Notes under the pieces: generated by a model | What the model saw: only the letters and a program-made list of their open reading frames with translations | What the model was told of the DNA's origin: nothing | Databases searched by the model: none | In this document: positions 5,962 to 14,566 of the stretch, piece after piece | Layout: every line of letters begins with the position of its first letter | How positions within the stretch are numbered: the stretch's first letter is position 1 | IMG/VR virus record: IMGVR_UViG_3300021964_011278 | Location: 1 to 29,105 of that record | Origin: a virus | Length of the DNA: 29,105 bases | Direction: 5' to 3' (one strand) | Translations under genes and position numbers: made by a program

Positions 5962-6725
5962 TCGTTTTATTTAGAAGCTGTGAAGCTAATTTATCGCCAG
6001 GGTCTCTTGGAGATGGTTTTGAAGATAAACCTCGTTGGGAAGGACACGGTAAACTTGAAATACTACGTAAATGCTATATGTCATTACAGCCAGGATTAGA
6101 TGAGAAAGATGTAATTAATATTATTAATGATAGAACTACACAAGACACACTTAACTGGATGAAAGATAATTCTAAAGCATGGGTTCATCAATTCGATATT
6201 AGATCATTAGATGAATTGCGTAAGAATCACCCATATCCTGACTATCATCCAGTAACCGCAAATTCTTGTCCTGATCTAATGGAGTTTTTAGTTGAAACAG
6301 CCGAAAGATATCCAGATGAAATTATTTATGTTTGTGAAGATGATTACTTACACGTAGATCATGCTATTATTGCTATGAAAGAAATATTTAAACAAGGCTA
6401 TCAAGGTTTTTATGCTCCTTATGATTATCCTGACAGATATACTATTGATAGACATAAAGACGCAGAACTTCATGCAGGACCTTTTGGTCACCTAAGAACT
6501 ATTCCTAGTTCAACTCTTACGATTGCTGCATTAGGTAAAACTTGGCTACGCTATAAATATGAGCTACTTCGTTCAGGCGTATTTGCTGATGATACTTGGA
6601 CTTGGAAAGCTTTTGCTCAAGTAGGTGCTTTATGTCCTGTTCCTGGACATGCAACTCATTTACAGAATCACTGTATAACCCCGTTTATTAATTGGAAAAC
6701 TATATATGAAAACATTCGTATCTAA
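5958..6725 (+). CDS. Putative glycosyltransferase-like protein, 255 residues
   Basis: I recognise the shape rather than a precise family. The central segment EIIYVCEDDYLHVDHAII resembles the metal-binding acidic loop (EDD, residues 127-129) of GT-A glycosyltransferases, and the later part (GFYAPYDYPDRY, DDTWTWKAF, HCITPFINWKTIYENI) resembles acceptor-side features of phage and capsule glycosyltransferases. It sits between the NeuD-like acyltransferase (ATGA overlap) and the second DegT aminotransferase (20-nt overlap). Transfer of the modified sugar is a reasonable inference; the donor is unknown. Confidence 0.6.
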   Translation: MIVLFRSCEANLSPGSLGDGFEDKPRWEGHGKLEILRKCYMSLQPGLDEKDVINIINDRTTQDTLNWMKDNSKAWVHQFDIRSLDELRKNHPYPDYHPVTANSCPDLMEFLVETAERYPDEIIYVCEDDYLHVDHAIIAMKEIFKQGYQGFYAPYDYPDRYTIDRHKDAELHAGPFGHLRTIPSSTLTIAALGKTWLRYKYELLRSGVFADDTWTWKAFAQVGALCPVPGHATHLQNHCITPFINWKTIYENIRI

Positions 6726-7701
6726 AAAGTCAATTGATTATAAAAAACTAAAAAAATATCTTGAACCAGCTCATAATACTAATCAGTTTTCTAATGGTGG
6801 ATGGGCTGTATCAGAATTAGAACGTCGTGCGCGTGATATGTTACAAATAGATGATTCTAAAGCTATTATAGCTACTTCATCAGGTTCTTCAGCTCTACAT
6901 GCTATAATATTTGCAATACATAGATATAATGAAGCAAGTTTACGCATTGTCACACAAGATTTTAATTTTCCATCAGCATCTCAAGGTCCAGCTACTGGAC
7001 CTATCTTAGTTGATTTTGATAATGAACTTAATTTTAAACTTGATGATGAGTTAGCTTTTAATTATGGATCTATTTACATAGTTACTAATTGTTTTGGTCA
7101 TTTACAAGACTTAGATAAAATCTTAACTTTTTGCCAAAAACACAAAAAGACAGTAATTTTTGATAACGCTGCTTCTCCATACTCTTTTCATAATGGTATT
7201 AACTCGTGCAATTTAGGTAATGCCTCATTTATTTCTCTTCATCATACAAAACCTATTGGTTTTGGTGAAGGAGGTTTAGCAATCGTTGAGAAACACCTTG
7301 AAGAGTATGTTAGAATAGCGTGTAACTTTGGTTTCATTGATAGACGATTCAATGAGCGTGGAAGTAACTTTAAGATGAGTGAACTTTCTGCTGCCGGTAT
7401 TCTTCAGTATTGGGACTCATTTAATATAGATGAGTTGATGGATAATACTTTAGATTCATATTATGATACGCTATTTCATCTTAATCAAAGTCATTTAGGA
7501 GATCTTTTTCCAAATCACGCAGACGATAATAAATTTTTGCCATCTTGTCTTCCATACATCTATGAGAAACCAATGACACTTGAAGAAATAGACAATAGCG
7601 AAGCTAAAAAATATTATGTTCCTTTACGAGGTTTAAGAATATCTACTGAAATCTATAACAGAATCATTTGTCACCCAATCATGAGAAAAGAAAATGAATA
7701 A
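6706..7701 (+). CDS. Second DegT-type PLP sugar aminotransferase
   Basis: A second fold-type I PLP enzyme of the DegT/DnrJ family. ATSSGSSALHA (about 56-66) is the phosphate-binding segment, IFDNAASPYS holds the pyridine-contacting Asp (D153), and SLHHTKPIGFGEGG holds the Schiff-base Lys (K182). At 331 residues it is slightly shorter than usual. It diverges strongly from the aminotransferase at 1161, so they are not a recent duplication and probably use different ketosugars. It overlaps the genes on both sides and is followed by an RmlB-like dehydratase, whose 4-keto product would be its natural substrate. Confidence 0.85.
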   Translation: MKTFVSKKSIDYKKLKKYLEPAHNTNQFSNGGWAVSELERRARDMLQIDDSKAIIATSSGSSALHAIIFAIHRYNEASLRIVTQDFNFPSASQGPATGPILVDFDNELNFKLDDELAFNYGSIYIVTNCFGHLQDLDKILTFCQKHKKTVIFDNAASPYSFHNGINSCNLGNASFISLHHTKPIGFGEGGLAIVEKHLEEYVRIACNFGFIDRRFNERGSNFKMSELSAAGILQYWDSFNIDELMDNTLDSYYDTLFHLNQSHLGDLFPNHADDNKFLPSCLPYIYEKPMTLEEIDNSEAKKYYVPLRGLRISTEIYNRIICHPIMRKENE

Positions 7702-8656
7702 AATAGCTGTAGTTACAGGATTTGCAGGTTTTATTGGTACCACCTTTACTCAGTTACTTCTACGTAATGGGTGGAAAGTATATGGTATAGATAAGTTTAC
7801 ACACGTATCAAATCGTGCACACCTAAAATATGATCTTAATCAATTTACATGGGTTGAAAAAGATATTAAAGACGTAAAATGGCTCCCAGAATGTGACGTA
7901 ATTTTTAATTTTGCAGCTGAATCTGACGTTGATATTGGTAATCAAAATTGTTCAAACTTTATACAATCTAATATTGATGGGGTAAGAAACCTATTAGAAT
8001 TAATTAATAGTAGAATTGTAATTCGCTCTGATAAACCACTTTTTTTTCAGATATCAACAGACGAAGTATATGGTGATATCGTTGAGGGCGAGTTTAATGA
8101 ATGGGACATGTTAAATCCTTCTAACCCTTATTCTGCTTCTAAAGCTGCCGCTGATTTATTAATTCAAAGTTGGGCAAGAACTCATGGACTTGAATATATT
8201 ATAACACGCCCTTCTAATAACTATGGGTATTACCAATACCCTGAAAAACTTATTCCACTCTCTGTAAAAAGGCTAACAAGAGGAAAAACAATTAAACTTC
8301 ATAATATGGGAAAACCGTATAGAACCTGGACACACTCAGCGGATACAGCAGAAGCAATTTTACTACTCTATAATAAAGCAGAAAGAAATAATATTTATAA
8401 TATTTCATCGCAATTTGAACAAATGAATAAAGATACAGTTGAAAAGATAATTAAGTCCTATTTCATGGGTTATCTCAATAGATCTGTACCTAAGATTCAT
8501 GAATACTATGATTTATCTTATGAAAGACCAGGACAAGACGAACGTTATGCCATTTCTTGTAGACCCCTACGATCTTTAGGTTGGGAACCAAAACATGAGT
8601 TTGATAAAGATATAGTTGAGCTTGTAAAACATTACAAAAAGGAGTTTGTCTGGTGA
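7694..8656 (+). CDS. RmlB-like nucleotide-sugar 4,6-dehydratase (extended SDR)
   Basis: An extended SDR with the Rossmann motif GFAGFIG (9-15), the RmlB-type active site STDEVYGD (T122, D123, E124) and PYSASK (Y146, K150). The D-E pair after Thr is the hallmark of dTDP-glucose 4,6-dehydratases, where it carries out water elimination. RPSNNYGYYQYPEKLIPL, conserved in the family, follows. Length (320) is a little below the usual 340-360. It would make a 4-keto-6-deoxy sugar nucleotide for the DegT enzyme next door. The next gene starts GTG inside its stop. Confidence 0.85.
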   Translation: MNKIAVVTGFAGFIGTTFTQLLLRNGWKVYGIDKFTHVSNRAHLKYDLNQFTWVEKDIKDVKWLPECDVIFNFAAESDVDIGNQNCSNFIQSNIDGVRNLLELINSRIVIRSDKPLFFQISTDEVYGDIVEGEFNEWDMLNPSNPYSASKAAADLLIQSWARTHGLEYIITRPSNNYGYYQYPEKLIPLSVKRLTRGKTIKLHNMGKPYRTWTHSADTAEAILLLYNKAERNNIYNISSQFEQMNKDTVEKIIKSYFMGYLNRSVPKIHEYYDLSYERPGQDERYAISCRPLRSLGWEPKHEFDKDIVELVKHYKKEFVW

Positions 8657-9660
8657 AAAGAGTAATCATCACGGGTATTTCAGGATTATTAGGAAGTACT
8701 TATGCACGCTATCTTATAAATAAAGGTGGTTATGAGGTTATAGGCATAGATAATATGATAGGCGGGGTAGAAGGAAATGTACCTGAAAAAGCAGAGTATA
8801 TTAGAGGAGATATTCAAGATACAGCACTTTTAACAGAAATTTGTAAAGGTGCTGACTGTGTATTTCATACTGCGGCTCTTCCTTACGAAGGTTTGAGCGT
8901 ATTCTCTCCTGCTTGTACAGTAAATTCTATAGTATCTGGAACTGTATCTATCGCATCAGCTTGTTTAGCCAATAATGTAAGATTGTTAATTAATTGTTCT
9001 TCTATGGCTAGATATGGAGATCAAACACCGCCATTTACAGAAGACTTACCTCGTAAACCAGTAGATCCTTACGGATTAGCAAAAGCTCAAGCAGAAGAAC
9101 ACCTTGAGATGCTACATGAAATACATGGGTTAAATTTTGTAACAGTTGTTCCTCATAATGTGATTGGTAAAGGACAAAGGTATTATGATCCGTTTAGGAA
9201 TGTAGTCGGTATTATGATTAATCGAACATTACAAGGAAAACCTATTATTGTCTATGGAGATGGTGAACAAAAAAGGTCTTTTTCAAATGTTTATGACTGT
9301 ATTGAAGCTGTATATAAAATAATGATTTCTGATAGAGATATAGCAAAACAAATATATAATATTGGTCCTGATGATAATGAAATCTCTATTAAACAATTAG
9401 CTTATAAAGTAGGACATTTTTGTGAAAAGTATCCAAATCTTCAGCATTTTCCCGATAGACCTCGTGAAGTAAAAAATGCTTTTTGCTCATCTGATAAAAT
9501 AAGAAAAGAATTTAATTATAATGCATCAATTACTGTAGATCAAACTCTTAAAGAAATGATCTCGTGGATTAAACCGCAAGTGCGAGAGTTTGAATATCAC
9601 CTTCCGTTAGAATTTGTAACGGACGAAACCCCTAAAACTTGGACTGATAAGTTAATATAA
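8653..9660 (+). CDS. UDP-glucose 4-epimerase-like SDR
   Basis: An extended SDR with N-terminal GISGLLG (8-14), then NCSSMARYG and DPYGLAK (Y140, K144), matching the UDP-glucose/GlcNAc 4-epimerase group. The start is GTG at 8653, overlapping the upstream stop (GTGA). Length is 335 residues. C-terminal RPREVKNAFCSSDKIRKEF is typical of this family. It shares little sequence with the epimerase-like gene at 2249 beyond the fold. Together with the dehydratase, aminotransferase and acyltransferase it forms a plausible four-step sugar route. Confidence 0.85.
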   Translation: MKRVIITGISGLLGSTYARYLINKGGYEVIGIDNMIGGVEGNVPEKAEYIRGDIQDTALLTEICKGADCVFHTAALPYEGLSVFSPACTVNSIVSGTVSIASACLANNVRLLINCSSMARYGDQTPPFTEDLPRKPVDPYGLAKAQAEEHLEMLHEIHGLNFVTVVPHNVIGKGQRYYDPFRNVVGIMINRTLQGKPIIVYGDGEQKRSFSNVYDCIEAVYKIMISDRDIAKQIYNIGPDDNEISIKQLAYKVGHFCEKYPNLQHFPDRPREVKNAFCSSDKIRKEFNYNASITVDQTLKEMISWIKPQVREFEYHLPLEFVTDETPKTWTDKLI

Positions 9661-9830
9661 TGCTTACAAGTATTGAAATGAATCTTTTACATGCTTTACA
9701 ATGGGAATCTCATGATTTTGAAGTAGCAAACTATAAAGAGCGCTGGAATCTCTCAAAAGAAGAAGCCGATGCTGTCAAAAAATGGATTCATGCACGTACT
9801 GAAGAGATTAAAAATAAAAATAAAATATAA
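9660..9830 (+). CDS. Small unidentified 56-residue protein
   Basis: ATG at 9660 overlaps the upstream stop (TAATG), and the stop at 9828-9830 overlaps the next start in the same way, so the frame exactly fills the space between two genes. The protein is helical: MNLLHALQWESHDFEVANYKERWNLS-type charged segments with two tryptophans, and a Lys/Asn-rich end. No motif is recognised. Position and coupling are the main support. Confidence 0.65.
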   Translation: MLTSIEMNLLHALQWESHDFEVANYKERWNLSKEEADAVKKWIHARTEEIKNKNKI

Positions 9831-10255
9831 TGAGAGAATGTTTAATTGTGGGTGCTGGCTCTTCAAAAACAAAAGCTGCTGATTACCCTGATATATTTTC
9901 TATTAGTGCAAATTTACATCACCCTAATGCAAATATAATTTTTGCACAAGATGACCCGATTATGGATCGTATATTACGTGAAGGTGTTGATGGGTTTAGA
10001 ACTCAACCAGTTTTTACTACACCACAAAAATATAAAAAATATAAAGACCATTTTAGATGTTATGAATTTAACTATAGACTATTTCATAGTTGTTCCAGCT
10101 TATCGTCTGGATTAAACGCGATAGCTTTAGCACAATTTTTCAACTTTGAGCGTATTATTCTTTGTGGATTTAATTTTGACGAAAAAGAAGCTAATTATAA
10201 TGAACTTTTTCAAACAATCTCACATGAGAGTGAAATAGAGTATGTTTTTAAATGA
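9830..10255 (+). CDS. Rossmann-type DUF115/sialyltransferase-like protein (short)
   Basis: The start MRECLIVGAGSSKTKAADYPDIFSIS resembles the nucleotide-binding beginning of GT42-type sialyltransferases and DUF115 proteins (IxGxGxSLK followed by a Tyr-Pro segment). The later SSLSSGLNAIALAQFFNFERIILCGFNFD resembles their TSGxxxxxxAxxLGxxxIxLxGxDF strand-helix-strand. At 141 residues it is about half the family size, so it is either a compact version or a single-domain remnant. A role in sugar transfer would fit the cassette. Confidence 0.6.
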   Translation: MRECLIVGAGSSKTKAADYPDIFSISANLHHPNANIIFAQDDPIMDRILREGVDGFRTQPVFTTPQKYKKYKDHFRCYEFNYRLFHSCSSLSSGLNAIALAQFFNFERIILCGFNFDEKEANYNELFQTISHESEIEYVFK

Positions 10256-10860
10256 ATTATTTTACTAACTTATTTGATTATAACTTACGTTACGTGCATG
10301 CTCCAAAATGTTCTTCACGAACTACTCTTGCTTGGATGGTTTTAATTAGAGAACCTCATCTTTATGAAAGTAAGCCTGAGTGGTTTATGAGCGTTCCTAG
10401 TAAAAGAGACCATGCTTATAAAAATATAAAAAGACGAGTACAAAAACATGATTTTTTTGAAACTGAGTATGATACATCAAAAATTACTTTTTGCATAAAA
10501 AGAGATCCTGTTAAACGTTTTATCAGTGCATATCAAAATATGAGATGGCTTGGTGAGCTTGGAAATAATATTGAAAAATTAATTAATAATTGGGATGATT
10601 TACTGATGAACCGTCCAGTTTTAAAAGAGCATTTTAGAACACAGACCTCTTGTTATGGAACTCACGCAATTTATTCACACATATTTAAGCATGACAGAAT
10701 GAAAGAGGTAAGAGAATTTTTAGAAGACTACGCAAAAGTTCATCTTCCAAATCTTCATTTACAACAATCAGGTGAAAAAGAAGAAATTGTACTTAATAAT
10801 GAACAAATAAAATGGATTATGGAAAAATATAAAGAAGATTATAATAATGGCTGGTATTAA
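10252..10860 (+). CDS. Sulfotransferase (family 2-like)
   Basis: A carbohydrate-type sulfotransferase, expected to move sulfate from PAPS to a sugar hydroxyl. The 5'-phosphosulfate loop is YVHAPKCSSRTTLAW (about 14-28), including the KxxSRT core, and the 3'-phosphate site is FCIKRDPVKRFISAYQN (R84, S92), the canonical RxPxxRxxSxY pattern. Length, 202 residues, is at the small end. It overlaps the upstream gene by ATGA and the glycosyltransferase downstream by 14 nt. Both PAPS motifs are intact, so activity is plausible. This implies a sulfated product. Confidence 0.82.
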   Translation: MNYFTNLFDYNLRYVHAPKCSSRTTLAWMVLIREPHLYESKPEWFMSVPSKRDHAYKNIKRRVQKHDFFETEYDTSKITFCIKRDPVKRFISAYQNMRWLGELGNNIEKLINNWDDLLMNRPVLKEHFRTQTSCYGTHAIYSHIFKHDRMKEVREFLEDYAKVHLPNLHLQQSGEKEEIVLNNEQIKWIMEKYKEDYNNGWY

Positions 10861-11590
10861 AATTATTACACCTTATGTGTTTGAGAATGAAATTCTTCAT
10901 CATAAAAATCAATTCTGGGAATTAGATATTCATTATGAGCGTGATGTTGCTGGAATTGGATCAGATTTGATGTTTCAAAAGATGTGGTCGCAATATCCAG
11001 ATGATGACATCTTTATTTTACACGCCGACATGTCTCCTTATCATGACGGATGGTGGGAGGAGGTGCTTGAATATGTCGAGCGTTACCCAGAAGCAGGAAT
11101 GTTTGGTTGTTTGTTACTGTACCCAGCAACAAACGAGAGTGGCCAACATTACATACAATGTGCAGGAGGAAAATTCACAGACAATAGACCAGATCACTTC
11201 GGAAGTGGGTTGGTACTTGAAAACGGGAGAACTTTTAAGTCAGAACTGGAAGTTGATTCAGGACAATACGATTCCACGAGAGAAGTTGCTTGGACAACAT
11301 TTGGAGGTTGCTACATTAGACGGGAATTTATCAATACCGTTGGCGACTTTGACCCCTCCTATGAATGGACTTACAACAGAGACGTCGATTATTGCTTATC
11401 AGGAAGACAAGCTGGTTTCAACATCTATCAGATACCTGTACGACTCTATCACCATGAATCCAGAGATAACAAACGAATAAAAGATCAAAATAAAGCTGAT
11501 ATGGAAATGAGAAATCTCGCTCGTCTCCAGACGAAATGGGCAAACTCAAAATTTTATAAAACGCTGGACAAGGAGATTAAAAGTGGATAA
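10847..11590 (+). CDS. GT2-type glycosyltransferase (GT-A fold)
   Basis: A GT-A fold protein: IFILHADMSPYHDGWWEEVL holds the metal-binding acidic loop (HAD, D61), and AWTTFGGCYIRREFINTVGDFDPSYE with NRDVDYCLSGRQAGF is the acceptor-side signature of family 2 (usually GxxxxxRRxxxxxxGxFDE...EDxDxxxR). Length is 247 residues. From about 11020 the gene is clearly richer in G+C than its neighbours (52% in 11041-11100 against 27% in 10741-10800, counted by eye), suggesting separate origin or recombination. Donor sugar unknown. Confidence 0.8.
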   Translation: MAGIKIITPYVFENEILHHKNQFWELDIHYERDVAGIGSDLMFQKMWSQYPDDDIFILHADMSPYHDGWWEEVLEYVERYPEAGMFGCLLLYPATNESGQHYIQCAGGKFTDNRPDHFGSGLVLENGRTFKSELEVDSGQYDSTREVAWTTFGGCYIRREFINTVGDFDPSYEWTYNRDVDYCLSGRQAGFNIYQIPVRLYHHESRDNKRIKDQNKADMEMRNLARLQTKWANSKFYKTLDKEIKSG

Positions 11591-11795
11591 AGTATTTATA
11601 TCAAAAGATGACTTAGAAAAAGCATTGGTAAATACAAAAAGACGTGCAGGCCCTCTTACTACAATTATAGCTTGGTTTGGGTTTATTTGTACAATATTAT
11701 GGGCGATTCCATTATTAGTATTTTGGATTCTATTACTAGTATTTTGTATTCCATTTTTTCTAATAGATAATCATATTTTAAGGAGACAAAAATGA
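11583..11795 (+). CDS. Small membrane protein, 70 residues
   Basis: GTG start at 11583 overlapping the upstream stop by 8 nt. A charged N terminus (about 20 residues) precedes one long hydrophobic region (roughly residues 25-61, TTIIAWFGFICTILWAIPLLVFWILLLVFCIPFF split by a short turn), long enough for two closely spaced membrane helices as a hairpin. A short basic end follows (HILRRQK). It sits between a glycosyltransferase and a methyltransferase and could anchor the glycan enzymes at the inner membrane. This is speculation from topology. Confidence 0.6.
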   Translation: MDKVFISKDDLEKALVNTKRRAGPLTTIIAWFGFICTILWAIPLLVFWILLLVFCIPFFLIDNHILRRQK

Positions 11796-12544
11796 GTAAA
11801 GTAACTCACAATTGGGTTTTAGCTGCTCTGCAAGAAGCAGATAGTGAAAGATCAAAACTTACTGAAAGAGAACGTGATATTTTTGGTTTATGCTCTCGTA
11901 GGTTAAAACATTTTATTAATAATATCAATGCTGCTGGTGAACATAATTATTTAGAAATTGGTACATATAAAGGCGCTACGCTTATTGCCGCTATGCGGGG
12001 TAATAAAATTAATGCGTATGGTGTTGATAATTTTATGTATGACGATAGAGAAGCAAATAAGTGGGCTCCTGAAGGTTTTATTTGGGATAATATGAAGTCA
12101 CAGCTTGAATCTAATATTAATACCTATAGATTAGCAGCTGACGTTTTAAATGGTGATAAAATTACTATGATTGAAGGTGACTTCAGAGACGTAAACTGGA
12201 CTGGTAAACCAAAGTTTGATGTTTGCTTTTTTGATGTTTCGCCTGTAAGTAGAGAAGTGTATGAAGCGTTTTTTGAAAAAGTTTTACCCACACTTGCTCA
12301 AGAGTCTGTTGTTATCTTTTCACAACAGTCAAACTCAATGCATGCTAAAGAACTTAATGAGGCAATGTTAAAGCATCAAGAGAAATTTACAGTTCTTTGG
12401 GATGAAAAACGTCTATCTGGCGCAACTAGTGATGCCTCTAATTACTATAGTGGTATTCGTATTTACGGACTTAAAAAGAAAGCTGTTGCTACAAAATCTA
12501 TACCAATTCCTGCCAAACCAACCTCTAACACTGCTTCAAAGTGA
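11792..12544 (+). CDS. Class I SAM methyltransferase (Methyltransf_24-like)
   Basis: The SAM-binding loop is NYLEIGTYKGATLIAAM (about 52-68), with the acidic residue at the end of the second strand in AYGVDNFMYDD and a motif-4-like FDVCFFDVSP. This is typical of the cephalosporin-hydroxylase/macrocin-O-methyltransferase-like group acting on sugars. It starts at ATG 11792 (ATGA overlap with the upstream stop) after an AAGGAG site. The C-terminal tail (KKKAVATKSIPIPAKPTSNTASK) is Pro/Ser/Thr/Lys rich and unlikely to be folded. O-methylation of the cassette's sugar is inferred. Confidence 0.72.
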   Translation: MSKVTHNWVLAALQEADSERSKLTERERDIFGLCSRRLKHFINNINAAGEHNYLEIGTYKGATLIAAMRGNKINAYGVDNFMYDDREANKWAPEGFIWDNMKSQLESNINTYRLAADVLNGDKITMIEGDFRDVNWTGKPKFDVCFFDVSPVSREVYEAFFEKVLPTLAQESVVIFSQQSNSMHAKELNEAMLKHQEKFTVLWDEKRLSGATSDASNYYSGIRIYGLKKKAVATKSIPIPAKPTSNTASK

Positions 12545-12551
12545 GGAATGA

Positions 12552-13400
12552 ATGTTAAAAAAATCAGCTATAAGCCTTATTAGTTATGATGCTAATCGGT
12601 TTTTACCTAAATCTATTGAACGCTATTACAACTACGTAGATGAAATTGTTTTAGGAATTGATAAAGATCGCATGACTTGGAGTGGTAATACCTTCTCAAT
12701 CAACGAAGAAGCGTTATGGAAAGAACTTTCACAAATTGACGGTGATGGAAAAATTTCAATTATTGAAGAAGATTTTCATCAGTCTCAAGTTGCAATTGAA
12801 AATGATAACTATGAACGTAACTTTCTTAAAGCTCAATGTTCACATGATTGGATTTTCTCTTTTGATGCAGATGAGATGCTTGTAAATGCGAAAACATTCT
12901 TTTATGATTTTTGTCCTATTGTAGAGCCATACTTTAACAAAGTTGATATTTGCATGACCTGGGCAACTCCTTATAAGGTTGTAACAGATGAAGAAGACAA
13001 ATCACAAACTCTTGTTATTGCAAATCATGATGATACGCCTTTTTTCGGAGAAAATCAAGGATTTGCTACATCAAAAAACAGTACATTTACTTATGCTCGT
13101 TGGACTGATAAGTCAGGTGCAGGAGCTAATAGAATCATGTCCCCACTTGTCGCTCTTCATTGGAGTCTTTGCCGTCCTGATAAAGAACTTCATGAAAAAA
13201 TACACAATATTGGTCATTCAGATCTAGTCGAAAAAGATCCTTTTTATCAAATCTGGTCACAGGTTACTTGGGATAACTATCATGAACTAGAAAACTTTAA
13301 AACATCGGGTTTAGGACAAGCACAATGGCCTAAGCTATTTGCAGTTCCATCAGAACATGTAGAAGATTATATTAAACAAAATCTAGGGAGAGCATACTAA
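12552..13400 (+). CDS. GT2-like glycosyltransferase with DxD motif
   Basis: The N terminus (AISLISYDANRFLPKSIERYYNYVDEIVLGID) matches the donor-binding half of GT-A enzymes that act in glycan and lipooligosaccharide synthesis. The metal site is WIFSFDADEML (D105-A-D107). The following region (CMTWATPYKVV, RIMSPLVALHWSLCR) is more variable. Length is 282 residues; AGGA lies about 6 nt upstream of ATG 12552. TAATG links it to the GT4 enzyme downstream, so two sugars may be added in sequence. Donor and acceptor are unknown. Confidence 0.75.
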   Translation: MLKKSAISLISYDANRFLPKSIERYYNYVDEIVLGIDKDRMTWSGNTFSINEEALWKELSQIDGDGKISIIEEDFHQSQVAIENDNYERNFLKAQCSHDWIFSFDADEMLVNAKTFFYDFCPIVEPYFNKVDICMTWATPYKVVTDEEDKSQTLVIANHDDTPFFGENQGFATSKNSTFTYARWTDKSGAGANRIMSPLVALHWSLCRPDKELHEKIHNIGHSDLVEKDPFYQIWSQVTWDNYHELENFKTSGLGQAQWPKLFAVPSEHVEDYIKQNLGRAY

Positions 13401-14566
13401 TGTTAGTTGAAATTGTAGGAAAGTTTTTTGATAATCATTCATTAACTATAATTAATCGTAATTTAGCATTAGGATTACAAAAATATCATGATGTATATAT
13501 TACTCCTCTTGATTCGTTTGATCCAGTTCATGGTTTAAATAAAGGCGTTGTTAAAGAGCTAAAAAATCTTGCTGGTAAAGAGATGCCTAAAACAGGAGCA
13601 CAAATACAATTAAGACACTCATACCCACCTATTTGGCAATGGCCTCCTAAAGATGGAACTAAAGTTATCTATATTCAACCATGGGAATATCCAAAATTAC
13701 CGTTTGAGTGGCAATATAAATGGGAAACTTTCGCAGATCATGTAATAGTACCGTCAAACTATATTAGAGATATTGCAATTCGTGGAGGAATGCGGCCTGG
13801 TGGTATTACAGTGGTTCCAAATGGTTATAATCAAGATATTTTCAACAAATCTGCAAAACCTTTAACAAAATACGGGATAGATCCTAATAAATTTAATTTT
13901 GTTTACGTAGGTAATCCTCAATGGAGAAAAGGTTTAGACCTGGTAATCAATGCATGGCATAAGTCTTTTAAGTCTTATGATAATGCTCGTTTAATTATTA
14001 AAGACACACCCCAAATTTATGGTCAAAATAATATTCTTAATGAGATCATTAAAATGCAATATAAAACTGAATGTGCAAAAGTTATTTATATAGATGATAC
14101 TCTTACTGATGAAGAAATGGCTGGGCTATTTACCGCTTCAAAAGTGGTTGTACACCCTTATCGCGCTGAAGGGTTTGGGATGCATATACAAGAAGCTGTA
14201 GCATGCGGGTGCTTGCCTATCTTACCTGATAAAGGACCTCATGAAGACTTTATTCCAAATGATATCGGATTAAGAATCCAAACTAACCCAAAACCTGTAG
14301 ATATTACTTCTGGTCAAATTTTTGCTCAAAAACCAGGAGACGCTTTCACCATGATGAATTCTCATACTTTTATGAATGAACCTGATGGACAATCTTTATC
14401 AAAAGTAGTACAATATATTTATCATTCGCACGATAAAAAAGAACATTTTTCTAAATTAGATAGTCTTGAAATGACTAACACTTGGGAAAATGTTGTAGAA
14501 TCTTATGTGAAAGTAATCGAGAAAGTAGATGCCAGAAAAACACACCCTATCCGACATAGAAATTGA
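13400..14566 (+). CDS. GT4-type glycosyltransferase (GT-B fold)
   Basis: A retaining GT-B enzyme. The C-terminal donor domain shows FVYVGNPQWRKGLDLVINAW, then VVHPYRAEGFGMHIQEAVACG, with the EX7E motif (E...GFGMHIQE) typical of family 4. The N-terminal half holds IYIQPWEYPKLPFEW and VIVPSNYIRDI. Length, 388 residues, is normal. It begins on the stop of the previous gene (TAATG), and its end is overlapped by 38 nt by the Fe-S carrier gene. It likely adds a further sugar to the phage-directed glycan. Confidence 0.85.
   Translation: MLVEIVGKFFDNHSLTIINRNLALGLQKYHDVYITPLDSFDPVHGLNKGVVKELKNLAGKEMPKTGAQIQLRHSYPPIWQWPPKDGTKVIYIQPWEYPKLPFEWQYKWETFADHVIVPSNYIRDIAIRGGMRPGGITVVPNGYNQDIFNKSAKPLTKYGIDPNKFNFVYVGNPQWRKGLDLVINAWHKSFKSYDNARLIIKDTPQIYGQNNILNEIIKMQYKTECAKVIYIDDTLTDEEMAGLFTASKVVVHPYRAEGFGMHIQEAVACGCLPILPDKGPHEDFIPNDIGLRIQTNPKPVDITSGQIFAQKPGDAFTMMNSHTFMNEPDGQSLSKVVQYIYHSHDKKEHFSKLDSLEMTNTWENVVESYVKVIEKVDARKTHPIRHRN

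Noticed and set aside
1161-7701. The two DegT aminotransferases as a recent duplication
   Set aside because: They share only the fold-defining motifs; the surrounding sequences, lengths and partner genes differ.
11001-11480. 159-codon plus-strand frame inside the GT2 gene
   Set aside because: It reads a shifted frame through clear GT2 motifs. The stretch is GC-richer, which lengthens chance open frames.
12682-13227. Two short plus-strand frames in the DxD glycosyltransferase
   Set aside because: Alternate-frame shadows, Lys/Leu rich, with no start signals.
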